The notes below the pieces were generated by a model. The model ran no database searches, was not told the origin of the DNA, and was given only the letters and a program-made list of their open reading frames with translations. The position numbers and the translations under genes were made by a program. From NCBI GenBank assembly GCA_029339195.1, contig JAPTJF010000490.1, forward strand, positions 1 to 44,882: a stretch of 44,882 nucleotides of DNA. The letters are read 5' to 3'. Positions 21,501 to 32,719 of this stretch are shown here, piece by piece. The first letter of the stretch is position 1, and each line of letters opens with the position of its first letter. Source of the DNA: Micractinium sp. NFX-FRZ. Lineage: Eukaryota; Chlorophyta; Trebouxiophyceae; Chlorellales; Chlorellaceae.

Positions 21501-24500
21501 ATGCTGCCCGCCTTGAGGCAGTCGCTGTACCACAGCAGGCTCAGCACCGAGGGAAGCTGCATCACCGCGCCCTGCAGCAGCGCAGTCGTGAAACGGGGAG
21601 GACGCCAGGGGGCGGCACGCTGGGTGACATGTATGCGCTGGTCGACATTCCACCCTGTCAGCCTGGGGTCGCACGTCCAGATCGATGTTGTGAACCCACT
21701 CATCCCTCCATCACGCACGTCCCGCCCAACTGCTGCATTTGGCTTGCACCAACCTGCATGAGGATGAGCAGCAGGTTGCGGGCCCAGGTGCGCGCTTCGC
21801 GCTTTGCACGCTGCGCCTGCCGCTCCTGAGCCTCCGCCGGGCTGTACGGTGCGTTGTCCTCCAGCCACTGCGGGAGAGGGGGAAGGGGGCACCACCGGCA
21901 GCATTCCCCTGCAGTGCGAACATTTTATAATCATGCAATAGACCTTGCATGCAGGCATCAGCCTTCCAGCCACGAAAGACTGAACCTTTCCTTCCTTGCA
22001 GTGCAAAGGCAAGGATACCTCCCTGCAACCACACCTCCTCCTGCTCACCACATCGCTGTAGAAGCGCGCCTCAGCGGGTGCCATGTGGCTGGTGTCCTCC
22101 GGGTTGGGCTTGCTGGAGATGCTGAGCAGGCGCCCCCAGTGGCGCTCATAAAGTTGAACCATGCGGGCTGGCGGGAACTGGGTCTGCAGCGCCTGCTCTG
22201 CCAGGCGCCTGCGGACAGGTTATAGGGGGCATGTGAGGGGTTGCGGGGTTCCTCAAGGCGGCGGCATCGGTGGCTGGTAAGTATGCTCGCAGCATGCCAG
22301 ACCACTGATGCCGGAGGAAAAGGAAAAAGGAAATGTACTCCCTTAGGCGTGGGTTGACGAAACTGGGACATGGTAAAGGCCTCCTATCGGTAGGCTTCCG
22401 TTGGTTGCCCCCTCCTATCAAGTCCGAAGACTATCATACAGGGTATGACGTAACACGTCAATCCTTAGGAGGGCCCAGCTACGATGATGTAGCATTATCC
22501 TTCCGGCATAACCGTACCACTTGAGTCAAGTCATCAGCACGACTTGAACCCCGGTCTCCTGGCAGATAGCTTCGCATCGGTTACCTCTACACTATCCGGT
22601 GGTGTCCCAGGGCGGGGGCACTGATGCCGGAGTACAAGGGGCAGGACGGCGGCAACAGCGGGCCGCGCACACTGCTTGGCAGCCGGTCAGAAGCTGCCCC
22701 CCTCCATCACTGCCTGCCCCTGCCTGCCCGCACCTGACCAGCGAGTTGGGAGCTGCCAGTGCCTTGAGCGCCGCATCCGACAGCCTGCAAGAGCAGAGTG
22801 TGACTCAAAGAGTCAGCCCTGTGCGCAGCAGTGTTTCCTACGGCAGCGCAAGGCAGCGGCAGCAGAGGCAGCAGTACGCGCAGCGCTGTTGTGACATTGT
22901 CCACGCTGAAAGTTGGGCGGGCGGTACCGCAGCAAGCTGAGCGTAGCAGCAACGGGGCGGAATGGTCTGGTAGCGCTCGCATGCTGCTGCCCTGACCACA
23001 CCCAAGGTCTGCTACCAGTCGCGTGCTGTTGCCCCTGCCCGCACCCACTTACCTGAGCGCCTGGTCCTCCCTGCAGTCCAGCTCAGCCTCGTAGTAGAAC
23101 CCGGGCATCTTGCCCAGACCGCCTGCCATGAAAAGGCACGGCGAACGGGTGGGTGCAGGGGGCAGAGGTTCAAGAGAGGATGGCGGGGCAGGGCACATGT
23201 CTATGCAGGCCGGGCAGGGTGAGATACAGAAGACAGCAGTATGTACAGCACAATGCGCACAGCTCTCACCCTCCCCTCCCCCACCACCTTCCCATCCCCA
23301 ACTTCCCCTGACATTACCGCGCTTCCCCCTCCCTCCCCCCCGTCCCACCCGTGTTGTGTCCAATCTGCACCGCCCCCAGCCAGCCAAACTCGATGTCTGC
23401 CAGGCCGCAGGGCTCAAAGCGGGAGGGGCACAGGAAGAAGTCTGCAGGGCGCGGCAGGCAGGACGACAGGCGGGATGGGAGGCCGTCGTCGCACACACTG
23501 ACTTGGGACGAGTGCCGCTGGCAAGTTTGCCAGCCTTCAGCGGCGCAGAGTGGCATGCGCAGGCGCATAGGCACACAGGTGAGAGCCCAGGCAGGCCTCA
23601 CCGGCCGCCAGGCACAGCTGCTCCTTGGCGCCGCCGGCAATGTACTGCCCCGCGCCATTCCACACACGCCCGGGGAAGTCGGCAGCCACTGCGGGTGCAA
23701 GACAGGGAAGCAAACTGGCAGCGTCATAGCAGAGGCAGCGAGATGCCCGGGCAGTGCAGGCTCCCAGCACGTGTTCCAGCTTCCCCACTTGCCCTGCCTC
23801 GCAGCACAACCAACAGCAAGCTGGCAGCGCCGCCAGGCAGGGAGGAGTGCCCCAACCTCCACTCGCCCAGGCCGCAGAGCTGACACAGGCAGGGGCTGCG
23901 CACCATGTTGCCTGCGCCGCAGGCCCACCCCCACCCAGGTCACAGCATACACACAGGCAGGTGCCGTGCAACCCGCTCGTTGCCCCACACACCCACCCCA
24001 CCCAGCCTGACCCACCCCACCCATCCGTCACCCACCCTTGTCCAGCAGCACCCTGGACTGCTCGCCGTACTCGTCACCCACCGGGCCCACCATGACGATC
24101 TGCGGCGGAGGCAGGCGGGGGGAGGCACAGTCAGAGCAGCGTAGTAGGTAGCACAGCAGACTGCACAGCTGCCCCACACCTGCCTCCAGCAGCAGCAGCA
24201 GCAGCAGCGGCGGCAGTGAAGCCGCCTGGTGTGCCGTCCTGGCACTGTCCCAACCCCACCCGCACCCACCTGCGCTGCGTTGCTGCCCTTGAGTATGTCC
24301 CTGGCGGCCAGGGCGATGAGGTCGCACCCCTTCTGGTGCGTGATGCGCCCCAGGAACACCAGCAGGCGGTGGTGCTCGCCCACCTGAGGCAGAGGGTGGG
24401 CGGGGGTAGAAAGCGTGGTGGTGAGAGTATGGCCGGCTCAAGTGTCAGGGGGGCCTTTCTGTTGTCTGCCTGGCATAAGTTTGGATTCTGCCAGCTGTGC

Positions 24501-27500
24501 ACCAGCTCAGCCCCAGCCGACTGGCTGCCGCTGCCACTCGGTGCCCACCTGCAGCCCCCTGGCCTCCTGCAGCCCCATCTTGGCGGCTGCCTTGCGTGCA
24601 AAGAAGGCGTCGGTGTCAGCCAGGGCGCCTGCCACCTCAGCGGGGCGCGCCTCGGCATCCATGCCATTCAGGATGCCGCACACAGCGCCCCGTGGCAGTC
24701 CCCACATGGCCGAGAATTTGTCCCAACACCTGCGCACAAGAGGGCAAGGCAGGGGGAGGCGAAAGGCGGATGTGTCTAGGCAAGCGGCAGAAGGCTTGGA
24801 CGTGTGCTGGCTGCATGAGCGCGACAGCGAAGTACATGCAAAGCAGCGGCGTGTGCCCGCAAACGCTAAGGTCCCAGCAGCGGCTTGGGAGCTTCAACAC
24901 ATTCTCCCTGATGTCCCCCCTCTCGAGACTCGCCTGGTGGCGTAGCGCGGGCTGACAGCCACCACGCCCAGCCCCTGCTGCCACTGCCGCATGTGCTCCA
25001 GCAGCGGGCGGAGCATGTTGAAGCGCCCGCCGTGCTCGCACAGGCTGCAGGGGTGGGGGGTGGCGGGGGGTGAAAGGGCAGGGTCGTGCAGAGTGGGGTG
25101 AGCAGGGTTGCAGCGCATCTCAGGGGTGGGGGTAAGTGGGGGCCGAGGGAGACGAAGGGGCACGGCCCGAAAAGTCGACTTGGAGCCGAACCAGCCGGGA
25201 GGCTCGTGCACACAACTCGCCAGGTGCAGCAATGAATGGAGCTGGATGGTGGACCAGCCGACCGCCGGGTGGGCGGTCAAGGGCAGGCAAGCGAGGTGTG
25301 GCGATGCACTTGGCAGGCACAACCCAAGCGGCAGGCTGGGCCCTACCTGCGTGTGTGGCTGGTGAGGGGTATGTTGAGCATGGAGTAGACCCAGGCCTCG
25401 CGCTCCTGCAGCGAGTGGGGATGGCACCGGGTGCGTGGATTGGAGGCGGAGCCAGGATACGCCCCCCAGAATGGCCAGCAAGGCAGGCAGCGGTGGGCGC
25501 TTCACATCCAAACCCCTTTTTCCCTCCCTGGAGTGCATGGACTGGGAAGAGCAGCACAGACGATGAGGCAGCCAGGCTGCAAGCAGCTTGCAAGGCATCA
25601 CAGGTTGCCCTCTCCCCATGCCTCCACCCCACTCTGCCGCCCACCTACAGACTCCCTCGCTTACTCACCCCTTCAAACCCACTCCCCCACCCACCCACCC
25701 ACCTTGGTGCCCAGGTGCCAGGTGCCACAGTAGTCTGCGTTGTGTGCCACCAGCATGGCCCGCAGGTGTGTGCGGGGCGGCAGGTACATGAGGCTGAGAG
25801 CCGCATGGTAGTCGTGCAGCTGCAGGGAAGCCACCCGCAGGGACTCCACCACGTGGGCCACCGCTTGGTTGAAGATGGAGAAGAAGGCGAGCTCCTCCTC
25901 CTCGCTGCAGGGGGCGGAGCAGGGGGCAGAGGGTGCACGCACACAGGGTTGCGGCATCAAGAGCCTGCACCGTGAAGGAGCGCAGCATGAGGGGTATGCA
26001 GCCTGCCCCACACTGCCCGTTGGATCCCCCGCCGCCATCAGCTGGGCCGTGGCGCTGGCAGCAGTTGGCGCGCCCGCCACATCTGCACCTCTTGCCGCCA
26101 CCGCGGCAGCCATGCTGCCCTCGCTGCCGCCCCAGCTGCCCGGCGCAGCAGCCGTGTTGCTGCCCAGAGCGGCAGCCAGGCGCAGTACGTCTCTGTGACG
26201 CGCCCGCCTGCCGTCCTGCCGCCCGCCTTGCGCCTCACCTTGCGTGCTGGTAGATGGTGCTGCGCGTGCGTCGGCGGAAGGCGTCGGCAGCCAGCAGCAG
26301 GAAGAAAATGGGGGGGCTGCCATCCGTGCCTTCGGTGCCGTCGCTGCTGTTGCTGCCGGCACTGCAGGTGATGTAGACGTGCACAAGGTGCTTGTTCCCC
26401 GCCACCTGGCGGGAGGGGAGGGGGCGGGGTGAGGTTGAGAGGGTGAGCAGAGGGGCTGGTCTTGCTTGGGGAAGCCCTGCCGGCCACCGGCAGCAGCACA
26501 TTAACAAGAGCAGGTTGCACAAAGACTCTGCAGCCAGACAAGGAAAGAAGCCTGCGGGGTTGCATCAGGCAGGAGGCACATTGCAGGCAGAACATGGCAG
26601 GAGCGCCAGGCAGTGCAGTGCTACTCAGCAGCGCATAGCAGCAGCAGGTGGCGCGTGGCAGCAGGGCGTGGCAGCAGTGCTCACGATGGCGGGCACTGTC
26701 ATGATGGGCGCTGTGCTGGCAAAGTGGCGCAGGCGGCCGTCGTCGCCGTAGAAGGGGCGGTACATGGGGGCGCACACCATGGCGGGACGGGCGGCGTGGG
26801 CGATGAACATCTCCACCACCTGCAGGGCGGGGCAGAGCAGGGCAGGGCAGAGCATGGTGAGTTGTGCAGTGTGGATAGCAGCCAGCCAGCCAGCCAGCCA
26901 GCAGTGCCGTGCAGTCTACACAGCTGTGTTACCAGCCTGCTTGGCCAGCGGCTCTGCAAGCTTACACCCGCACCCGGCGGCCGCCCCTCACCTTGCCCAG
27001 CCCACCAAACATGAGCTGGCCTGCAAGACCGGCCAGGTGTGGCACGCTGTACTCCAGGCAGGCATGCATCACCATGCCGGGGTCGGCCTGCAGCAGCAGG
27101 GGTCAAGAAAAGGGCGAGCGAGCGGAATGTCAGCAGCAGCAACGGAAGCAGTGATCACACAGCGCCAGAGGAGGCAGCATTGGCAGCAGCAGCAGCAGCG
27201 GTCACAGGAGTGGCCAGCCTGGAAGGTTAGTCTTGCAGAGCCTCACCAGTGCCAGCTGCCAGCTAGACACTCAGGCATGCCACTCCCTGCCAGGCGCTGC
27301 AGGCACTACCCCACCCACCTTCAGGCAGTCGACCAGGGCGTGCAGCAGGCAGGTGCTGGGCCTGCGGCTCTTGAGCGATCCGAGGTACTCCATGAGCCGC
27401 TCCGAGCGCTGGCGGACCATGCCGGAGGTGGAGGGTGCCTCCTCTGATGGCATGCTCCCCAGCTGGCCAGACTCAAACTCCTCTGCAGTGCAGCAGTTGA

Positions 27501-30500
27501 GCGAGGGGGAGAGAGCGTGAAAGATGGTGGCGGGTAGCAGCGGACGGGAGCGATGAAACAGAGCAGCATGAGGAGGAGAGAAGAGTGGCGCACTTAGGGG
27601 GGACAGCACAGGTGCAGAGGCAGGAGGTGGCCAATGCTGCAAGCAGTCACTGCTGCACGCAAGCAGTCGCTGCTGCAGGCAGGCGCGAACTCACCCAGAG
27701 CGAGGCCAGTCAGGGAGAGGCGGAGGTCGGGCGGCCCAATGGTTGGAGGCACGTCTATTGAGCAGTGGCTGTCAACAATTGACAGTGCGGCCTTGCCCCG
27801 GCCGCTATCGGACGAAGCTGAGTTCGGGCGACACATGCCAGCTAATGCAATGCTGCTTGCCGACTCTTCAGGGGGGTAGCCCTCAAGTGAGGCAGCACCC
27901 TTGCCAGGGAGCAGGCCGCTGCCTAACTTGCTAAAGGCGGAGCTGAAATGCCAGCTCCGGCTGTTGCTGCGGTTCACACCAGTGTCACCCAGCGTGCTGC
28001 CGCTCTGCACGCTGCACGGCATGTTGCTGCTGCTGCAGCTGGCAATGCTAGGGTCGCTTTTTTGAGCGTGCCTGGAGCTACGAACAACAAGGTTTGGTGG
28101 CGCTGGCAGGGGGCGGCGCCAGCGGCACAGGCGGGACGCCAGCAAGCTCCAGGCTGCTGCCAGATCTGCCCCTGGCCTGCAGCGCCTTGCCTTCCAGCAG
28201 TGCAGCGCATACGCACCTGCCAACCACAGCAGCACGGCCACGGTGATAGTGACGCAAGTGACCTCCAGGCCCTGCTGCCACAGCACCTGCAGCACGGGGG
28301 GCCAAGGAGGTGTCGTGAGCAGAGAGCGCGCACGGTAGAGGACAGGCAGGCGTTTCGGGGGCATCCGGGCGGGTGGGCGGGCAGGCGGGCACACGACGGG
28401 CAGGCAGGCACGGGCGTCAGGGTGCGCTGCAGGGTCACTCACCGGGCGGGCAGGCACGGGGACGAAGAAGTCGGGGAGGCGCACCCACTTGCGGGGCACC
28501 AGCACCAGGGGCTCATCAGTGGGTGCGGGCTCCACAGCCGCAGAGCCGTTGGGGCCCACACTGACGCAGTACTGCAGAGCCATTATAAGGAGAGTGTGGT
28601 CAGAGAGAGGGCCAGTGAGATTTGCGGGGTCTCAGGAGCAGGCAGGCAGGCAGGCAGGCGGGCAGGCGGGTGAGCGGGCAGGCAGGCAGGCAGGCAGGCG
28701 GGTAGGCGGGCAGGCGGGTGGGCAGAGGCGGGTGGGCAGGCGGGCGGGCAGGGCCGGGCGCAGGCGGGCGGGCAGGGCCGGGCGCAGGCGGGTGGGAGGG
28801 GCAGGCAAGCCAGGAGGCAGGCAGGCCTGCACCATGCCCGCTCTCCAGCTCACCCCGGTGTGCAGCGCGTCGCACAGCTCGCTGCCCGCAAACTGCTGCA
28901 GGCCTGACAGGGTGTAGGCGGAGGGGCGGGGGTCGTCCTGGGAGTAGTTGCCGGCGGTGAGCACGACCAGCATCTTGGAGCCACGGCTGAACACATAGGT
29001 GCGAGAGTCGACAAAATGCTCTGCAGCAGGGAGAGGGGCGGGGCAAGTGTTTCAAGAGCAAGCGGGTGCTCTGCAGGGGAAGGAGCCAGGCTTGCCAAGC
29101 TGAACAGTGAGCAGGAGCTTGCATGGCGGAAGGCTCTCTGGCGGTGGGCGCCAATAAGGCAACAGTGTCCGGCAGGTAGGTAGTTGGAGCCGTGAGCGGG
29201 CAAACGTCATCTGAGAAGCAGGGGGCACGTGCCAGGCACGCAGAGGTGGCATTGGAGAAGCTTGCAGGGCGGGCCAGCACAAACACGCAAAGGAAGCAGG
29301 CTGGCGAGTAGACAGATGTGTGCGCATGCGAGGCTGGCCGGCATGCGGGCAGGCCAGCAGGCAAGTTCATGCAGGCCCTGCTGTGCGACCCGCCACCTCA
29401 CGCCCGCCCGTGGTGCACGCCTAGGGCAGCACCCAACGCCCTCCTGCCCGTGGTGCATGCTGTACTGCCATCCTCACCGGCAAATGGCTCGGCGCCCAGG
29501 TCCATCCACCAGCGGTACCAGGCCAGTGTGCGGATGAAGGTGTAGAGCGGGTGGCCCACGCCGTAGCCGTGCTCCCACAGCGGGCCGCGGTTGCCGCTGC
29601 CCTCCAGCCAGCCGCTCATGCCCTGCTCCGCGCCGTAGTAGCTGCATGACAGAGGCAGCAAGGAGGGCAGGGGCTGGCAGCAACATCGGAAGCAGCAAGC
29701 TACGCACCCTGCTGCCAGACAGTTAGGGGGGAGCAGCCGATCAAAACCAAACCAAGCCATGCAGCAGGGCAGGGCAGGGAGAAGCAGCAAAGAACAGCAG
29801 AGCAGGGCAGGGCAGGGCGACGCAGCAAAGAACAGCAGAGCAGGGCAGGGCAGGGAGAAGCAGCAAAGAACACCAGAGCAGGGCAGGGCAGGGCGACGCA
29901 GCACAGGCGGCATCATGGGGCAGGGCAGCGCAGGGGCCTCACATGATGGGGATGGCCTCAGACAGAAGCGTGTGCGCCAGCGCGTTGCGGTAGGCCGGCA
30001 GGTTGTCCCTGCAGGGGAGTCGCTTGCAAGGCAGGGGAGGCAGGCACACGTCTTGAGGTAACCAAGCACTGGGCCTCCTGCGCGTGATCGGTCTGCTCTG
30101 CCATGAGTACTGCCCACGTCCCCACCTCTTGTGCCTCCTCCCCTCCCTCGGCAAAAGCCCACCTGCGCCAAAGGAACCTGTCTGTGTCGTGGCTCTCGCA
30201 GAAGGTGCCCATGCGCCGTGTGTCAGCACCCATCTCCCGCAGCTTCTGCCGACTGGTGCTCAGCTGCACACGATGAGATGGGGGGAGGGTTGTGCTACCC
30301 ACAGCTGGCTGGAACTCAATCGCACAGTTGGCAGGGCAGCTGCCGGCATGACACACCAGACATGCGCTACTCACAAGATTGCACTGGGGGACTGCGGGCT
30401 CCCCATCCTCCTGGGCGCGTGCGGCAAAGCAGTCGACGGTGGCCCCATATAGCGGCACTGAGACGTAGCTCCACGGCACGTTGTCGCGCACTGCAGCACA

Positions 30501-32719
30501 AGCAGGCGGGCAGCAGGGCAGGAGATGGGGCAGCTGCTAGCAGGGGTGGGACTCCCGGCAGCTAGCATCTCACGGAAAATTGCAGGGGCACGGAGCGCGG
30601 GTGAGCTCAGCCGGGCAGCACCCCATGTCCCACCCCACCTTTTTCGTACTCTGCCGCCAGCTCCACCTCGCCAAACACCTCCAGCCACACCGGCAGGTCG
30701 GTCTGGTTGACAAACCAGGGCCAGAAATGTGGGCGGATGTGCCCCGCCGCATCCATGCGCAGCAGGTGCAGGCTGCGCGGCAGGGAGGGCCCCAGGGTGG
30801 GATCAAGTTTGAGGCAACTAGCGGTGCCAAAGCCGGTGGTTGGCGCGCACTGGTGCCACCGCTCTGCGCTCTGCTATGCCACCATCCGCCTCCCTGCCCT
30901 GTGGTGCTGCTGCATGTGGGGGCCTACCTGTGCTGCTCTGCCACCCAGCGCGTCCACGCCAGCAGCTGCTCCCGCACGAATGGGTGGCTCTGGTTCAGGT
31001 CGGGCAGCCCGCTCAGCCGGCAGTCCCACAGCTGCTGCAGCGTGGCGTTGAGCTCGGGGAGCTCACAGTGCTCGCCACAGCCTGGCAGGGGGGTGCAGGG
31101 GCAGGGTGTAGGTGGGTGCTGTGGTGCACTGGGGCGTGGGCCAGGGGGCGCGCATGCGCTGCCTGGCGCACACACGCACGTATGCTGTGAAAGCGGCTAC
31201 GCAACAACAGGTCAACCACCGCGACTGCAAGCCACGCACCTGTGCAGCCGTTGAAGTACTCGGGGGAGGCAAAGGGGTTGTAGGCCGGCTGGTGGATGTC
31301 TGAGCCGTACCCCACGTGGTTTAACACAACGTCCAGGATGTTGAACATGCCTGAAGCATCAGTGAGAGGGGAGGGCACGACGCTGGTTGAAGGGGTGTAA
31401 GAGAGGATGCAGCAGCGTGACAGGATACAGCAGCGGGCGCGGAAGGGTAGGGCGGCACCGGCGGCCGCTGCAGGTGCGGGGCAGCGTCCCGGCAGTCAGG
31501 GCTGCACAGGAAGACAAGCTGGTGCCGCCCTGAGCAGCTCGAGGGCTGATGGCGGGTTAGGCACGCGCGCCTGTCTGCAGGCTGTGAATTTAGGTTGGCA
31601 CTGGTGGTGCCACCCTCTGCCGGCATGGGAGCGGTTTGTGGGTGCAGCCAGCCCCGCGCCGCCTGCGCAACAGCTGCCCTGGCACACCTTGTTTGGCAAG
31701 CCCTTGGAGCACTTGCGTCAGGTCTTCTGCCGTGCCGAAGTAAGGGTTGGCGGTGTAAAAGTCGGTCGGCCAGTACCTGTGCACGTTGGGAAACACAGAG
31801 GGCAAGAGGTGGGTTCAGTCGGGGCGTGCCATCAGGCGAGCGGCACCTGACGGCGGCAGCGGCGGGGAGGGAGGAGGCGGAGGGCGCCCTTGGCTGGCGG
31901 CCTCGCAGCCCAATCGATGACGTTGAGGCCTACTGAATCTAGTCAGCCAGTTTCTACCTTGGCCCGCGAGCTCCGCGAGCCCGACAGCCGGCGACCGCGC
32001 GACATTGCGAGGCGGCTAGCGGAATGCCTTGGAAACCCGACACTAGGGATGATCACAAGCATTGAGACGGGCGGCGTGGCGAGCCGATCGATCGGGGGAT
32101 GGCCCCAGCACGCGCGCAGCAGCAGCGGAAGCAGCGGCTCACCCCTCGACTTGACCCAACCTTCCACAGTGGGTGCCCCCAGCCCTTGCTCACCCATGGT
32201 AGCCTCCATACGAGTTGGATGTGATTGGCGAGCTCCACACAGCGTTCAGATTGAGCCCCTGCATCGCACGGCACGCAAGAGTGGACAGCACCGCCCCATT
32301 CACGAAGGTAGCCGGTGGGTGTGTGGCGGGTGAGCAAGCGGGCAACACCACACTCCTATCATGTCAAGCTGTCCGAATACTGGTGGGAAGCCTGGTGCAT
32401 GCCGACACCCGCACCCAGCACCCACCTGGATGTAGTCCAGCCTCTCCAAGATGCCCCGCCAGCTGCCGCCGCAGTAGTAGCCGAGCTGCGGGCAGGCGGT
32501 ACCGGGCTCAGGGCCAGCAAAGCGGTCGGTGAGCACCTGGTACACAGCACGGTGCGACCAGTCCTCCCAGGAGGGGGCTGCGTGCTCATTCCCGGGTCTG
32601 GGGGGCGCTGGCTGTGCAACGGCGTGCAGGAAGAGCAAGGTGAGGAAAAAGGCCTGCAGGGCAGCCGCCGGGCGGGCCGCAGCACCGCCCGGGGGCGCCG
32701 CTCTTGGCGCCAGCACCAT
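18551..32719 (-). CDS. Alpha-1,3-glucan synthase-like protein, copy B (GH13 + GT5 + multi-TM)
   Basis: 38 exons matching copy A one to one, total 5,223 nt (1,740 aa): 32426-32719, 32194-32258, 31688-31776, 31240-31350, 30928-31081, 30639-30772, 30375-30490, 30163-30263, 29943-30008, 29478-29641, 28854-29020, 28443-28571, 27695-28286, 27319-27482, 26992-27087, 26685-26819, 26239-26405, 25703-25904, 25347-25405, 24934-25044, 24549-24729, 24270-24383, 24036-24099, 23602-23688, 23349-23441, 23053-23122, 22734-22784, 22049-22208, 21754-21867, 21427-21571, 21171-21292, 20768-20846, 20283-20344, 20047-20130, 19427-19792, 19180-19253, 18903-18978, 18551-18715. Signal peptide LQAFFLTLLFLHAVAQ. GH13 triad at about D245, E269 and D347; GT5 motifs GGLGK, QKG and SRFEPCGL are kept. 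Length differences from A are whole codons only: exon 1 (+5), linker exon 13 (+12), exon 21 (+4), exon 28 (-1). ATG at 32719 is the first in-frame start; a GTG precedes it. Intron 27 carries a SINE-like insertion. Both copies look functional. Substrate inferred. Confidence 0.85.
19901..19923. repeat. Conserved intronic hairpin in copy B intron 34
   Basis: Identical in stem and loop to the hairpin in copy A (5678-5700): TGCACACAT, GCACG, ATGTGTGCA. Confidence 0.75.
21085..21180 (-). repeat. Tandemly duplicated splice-donor motif, copy B intron 31
   Basis: On the minus strand the exon end GTGCCGCAG|GTGGGTA is followed by several near-copies of the same motif (CCGCAGGTATGGGTA, CCGCAGATGGGTG, CCGCAGGTGGGTA), each about 12-16 bp. 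This makes a small minisatellite of potential alternative donors. I placed the exon end at the first (21171), which keeps the length equal to copy A (122 nt). Confidence 0.65.
22303..22316. repeat. Left target-site duplication of SINE-like insertion
   Basis: CACTGATGCCGGAG, identical to the 14 bp at 22619-22632 on the other side of the insertion. Confidence 0.8.
22317..22618 (-). mobile_element. tRNA-derived SINE-like insertion in copy B intron 27
   Basis: A 302-bp insertion flanked by a perfect 14-bp direct repeat. It makes intron 27 of copy B about 525 nt, against 161 nt in copy A. Read on the minus strand, its 5' end resembles a degenerate tRNA with an A-box-like TAGTGTAGAGG (22584-22594) and a B-box GGTTCAAGTCG (22540-22550), about 35 nt apart. 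The acceptor and T-stem ends do not pair, so it is not a working tRNA gene. A non-tRNA body follows, ending in a pyrimidine tail (TTTCCTTTTTCCTTTTC). SINEs are short, non-coding, Pol III-transcribed retroposons moved by a partner LINE. The tRNA-like head most resembles the GAGACCGGGGTTC part of tRNA-Asp, but assignment is tentative. Confidence 0.7.
22619..22632. repeat. Right target-site duplication of SINE-like insertion
   Basis: Second copy of the 14-bp direct repeat CACTGATGCCGGAG. Confidence 0.8.
28630..28805 (+). repeat. GGCA/GGCG-rich minisatellite, copy B intron 11
   Basis: Runs of GGCAGGCAGGCA grading into GGCGGGCAGGCGGGTGG, with two copies of a GGGCAGGGCCGGGCGCAGGC block. It fills most of the intron between the exons at 28854-29020 and 28443-28571. 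Confidence 0.9.
29762..29910 (+). repeat. 38-bp minisatellite, about 3.5 units, copy B intron 9
   Basis: GCAGCAAAGAAC recurs at 29784, 29822 and 29860, an exact 38-bp period. The unit also contains GAGCAGGGCAGGGCAGGG and alternates between GAGAA and GCGAC variants. Confidence 0.9.

Noticed and set aside
22540..22612. Functional tRNA gene
   Set aside because: A- and B-box-like motifs are present, but the acceptor and T-stem ends do not pair, and the sequence sits inside a 302-bp insertion with target-site duplications.
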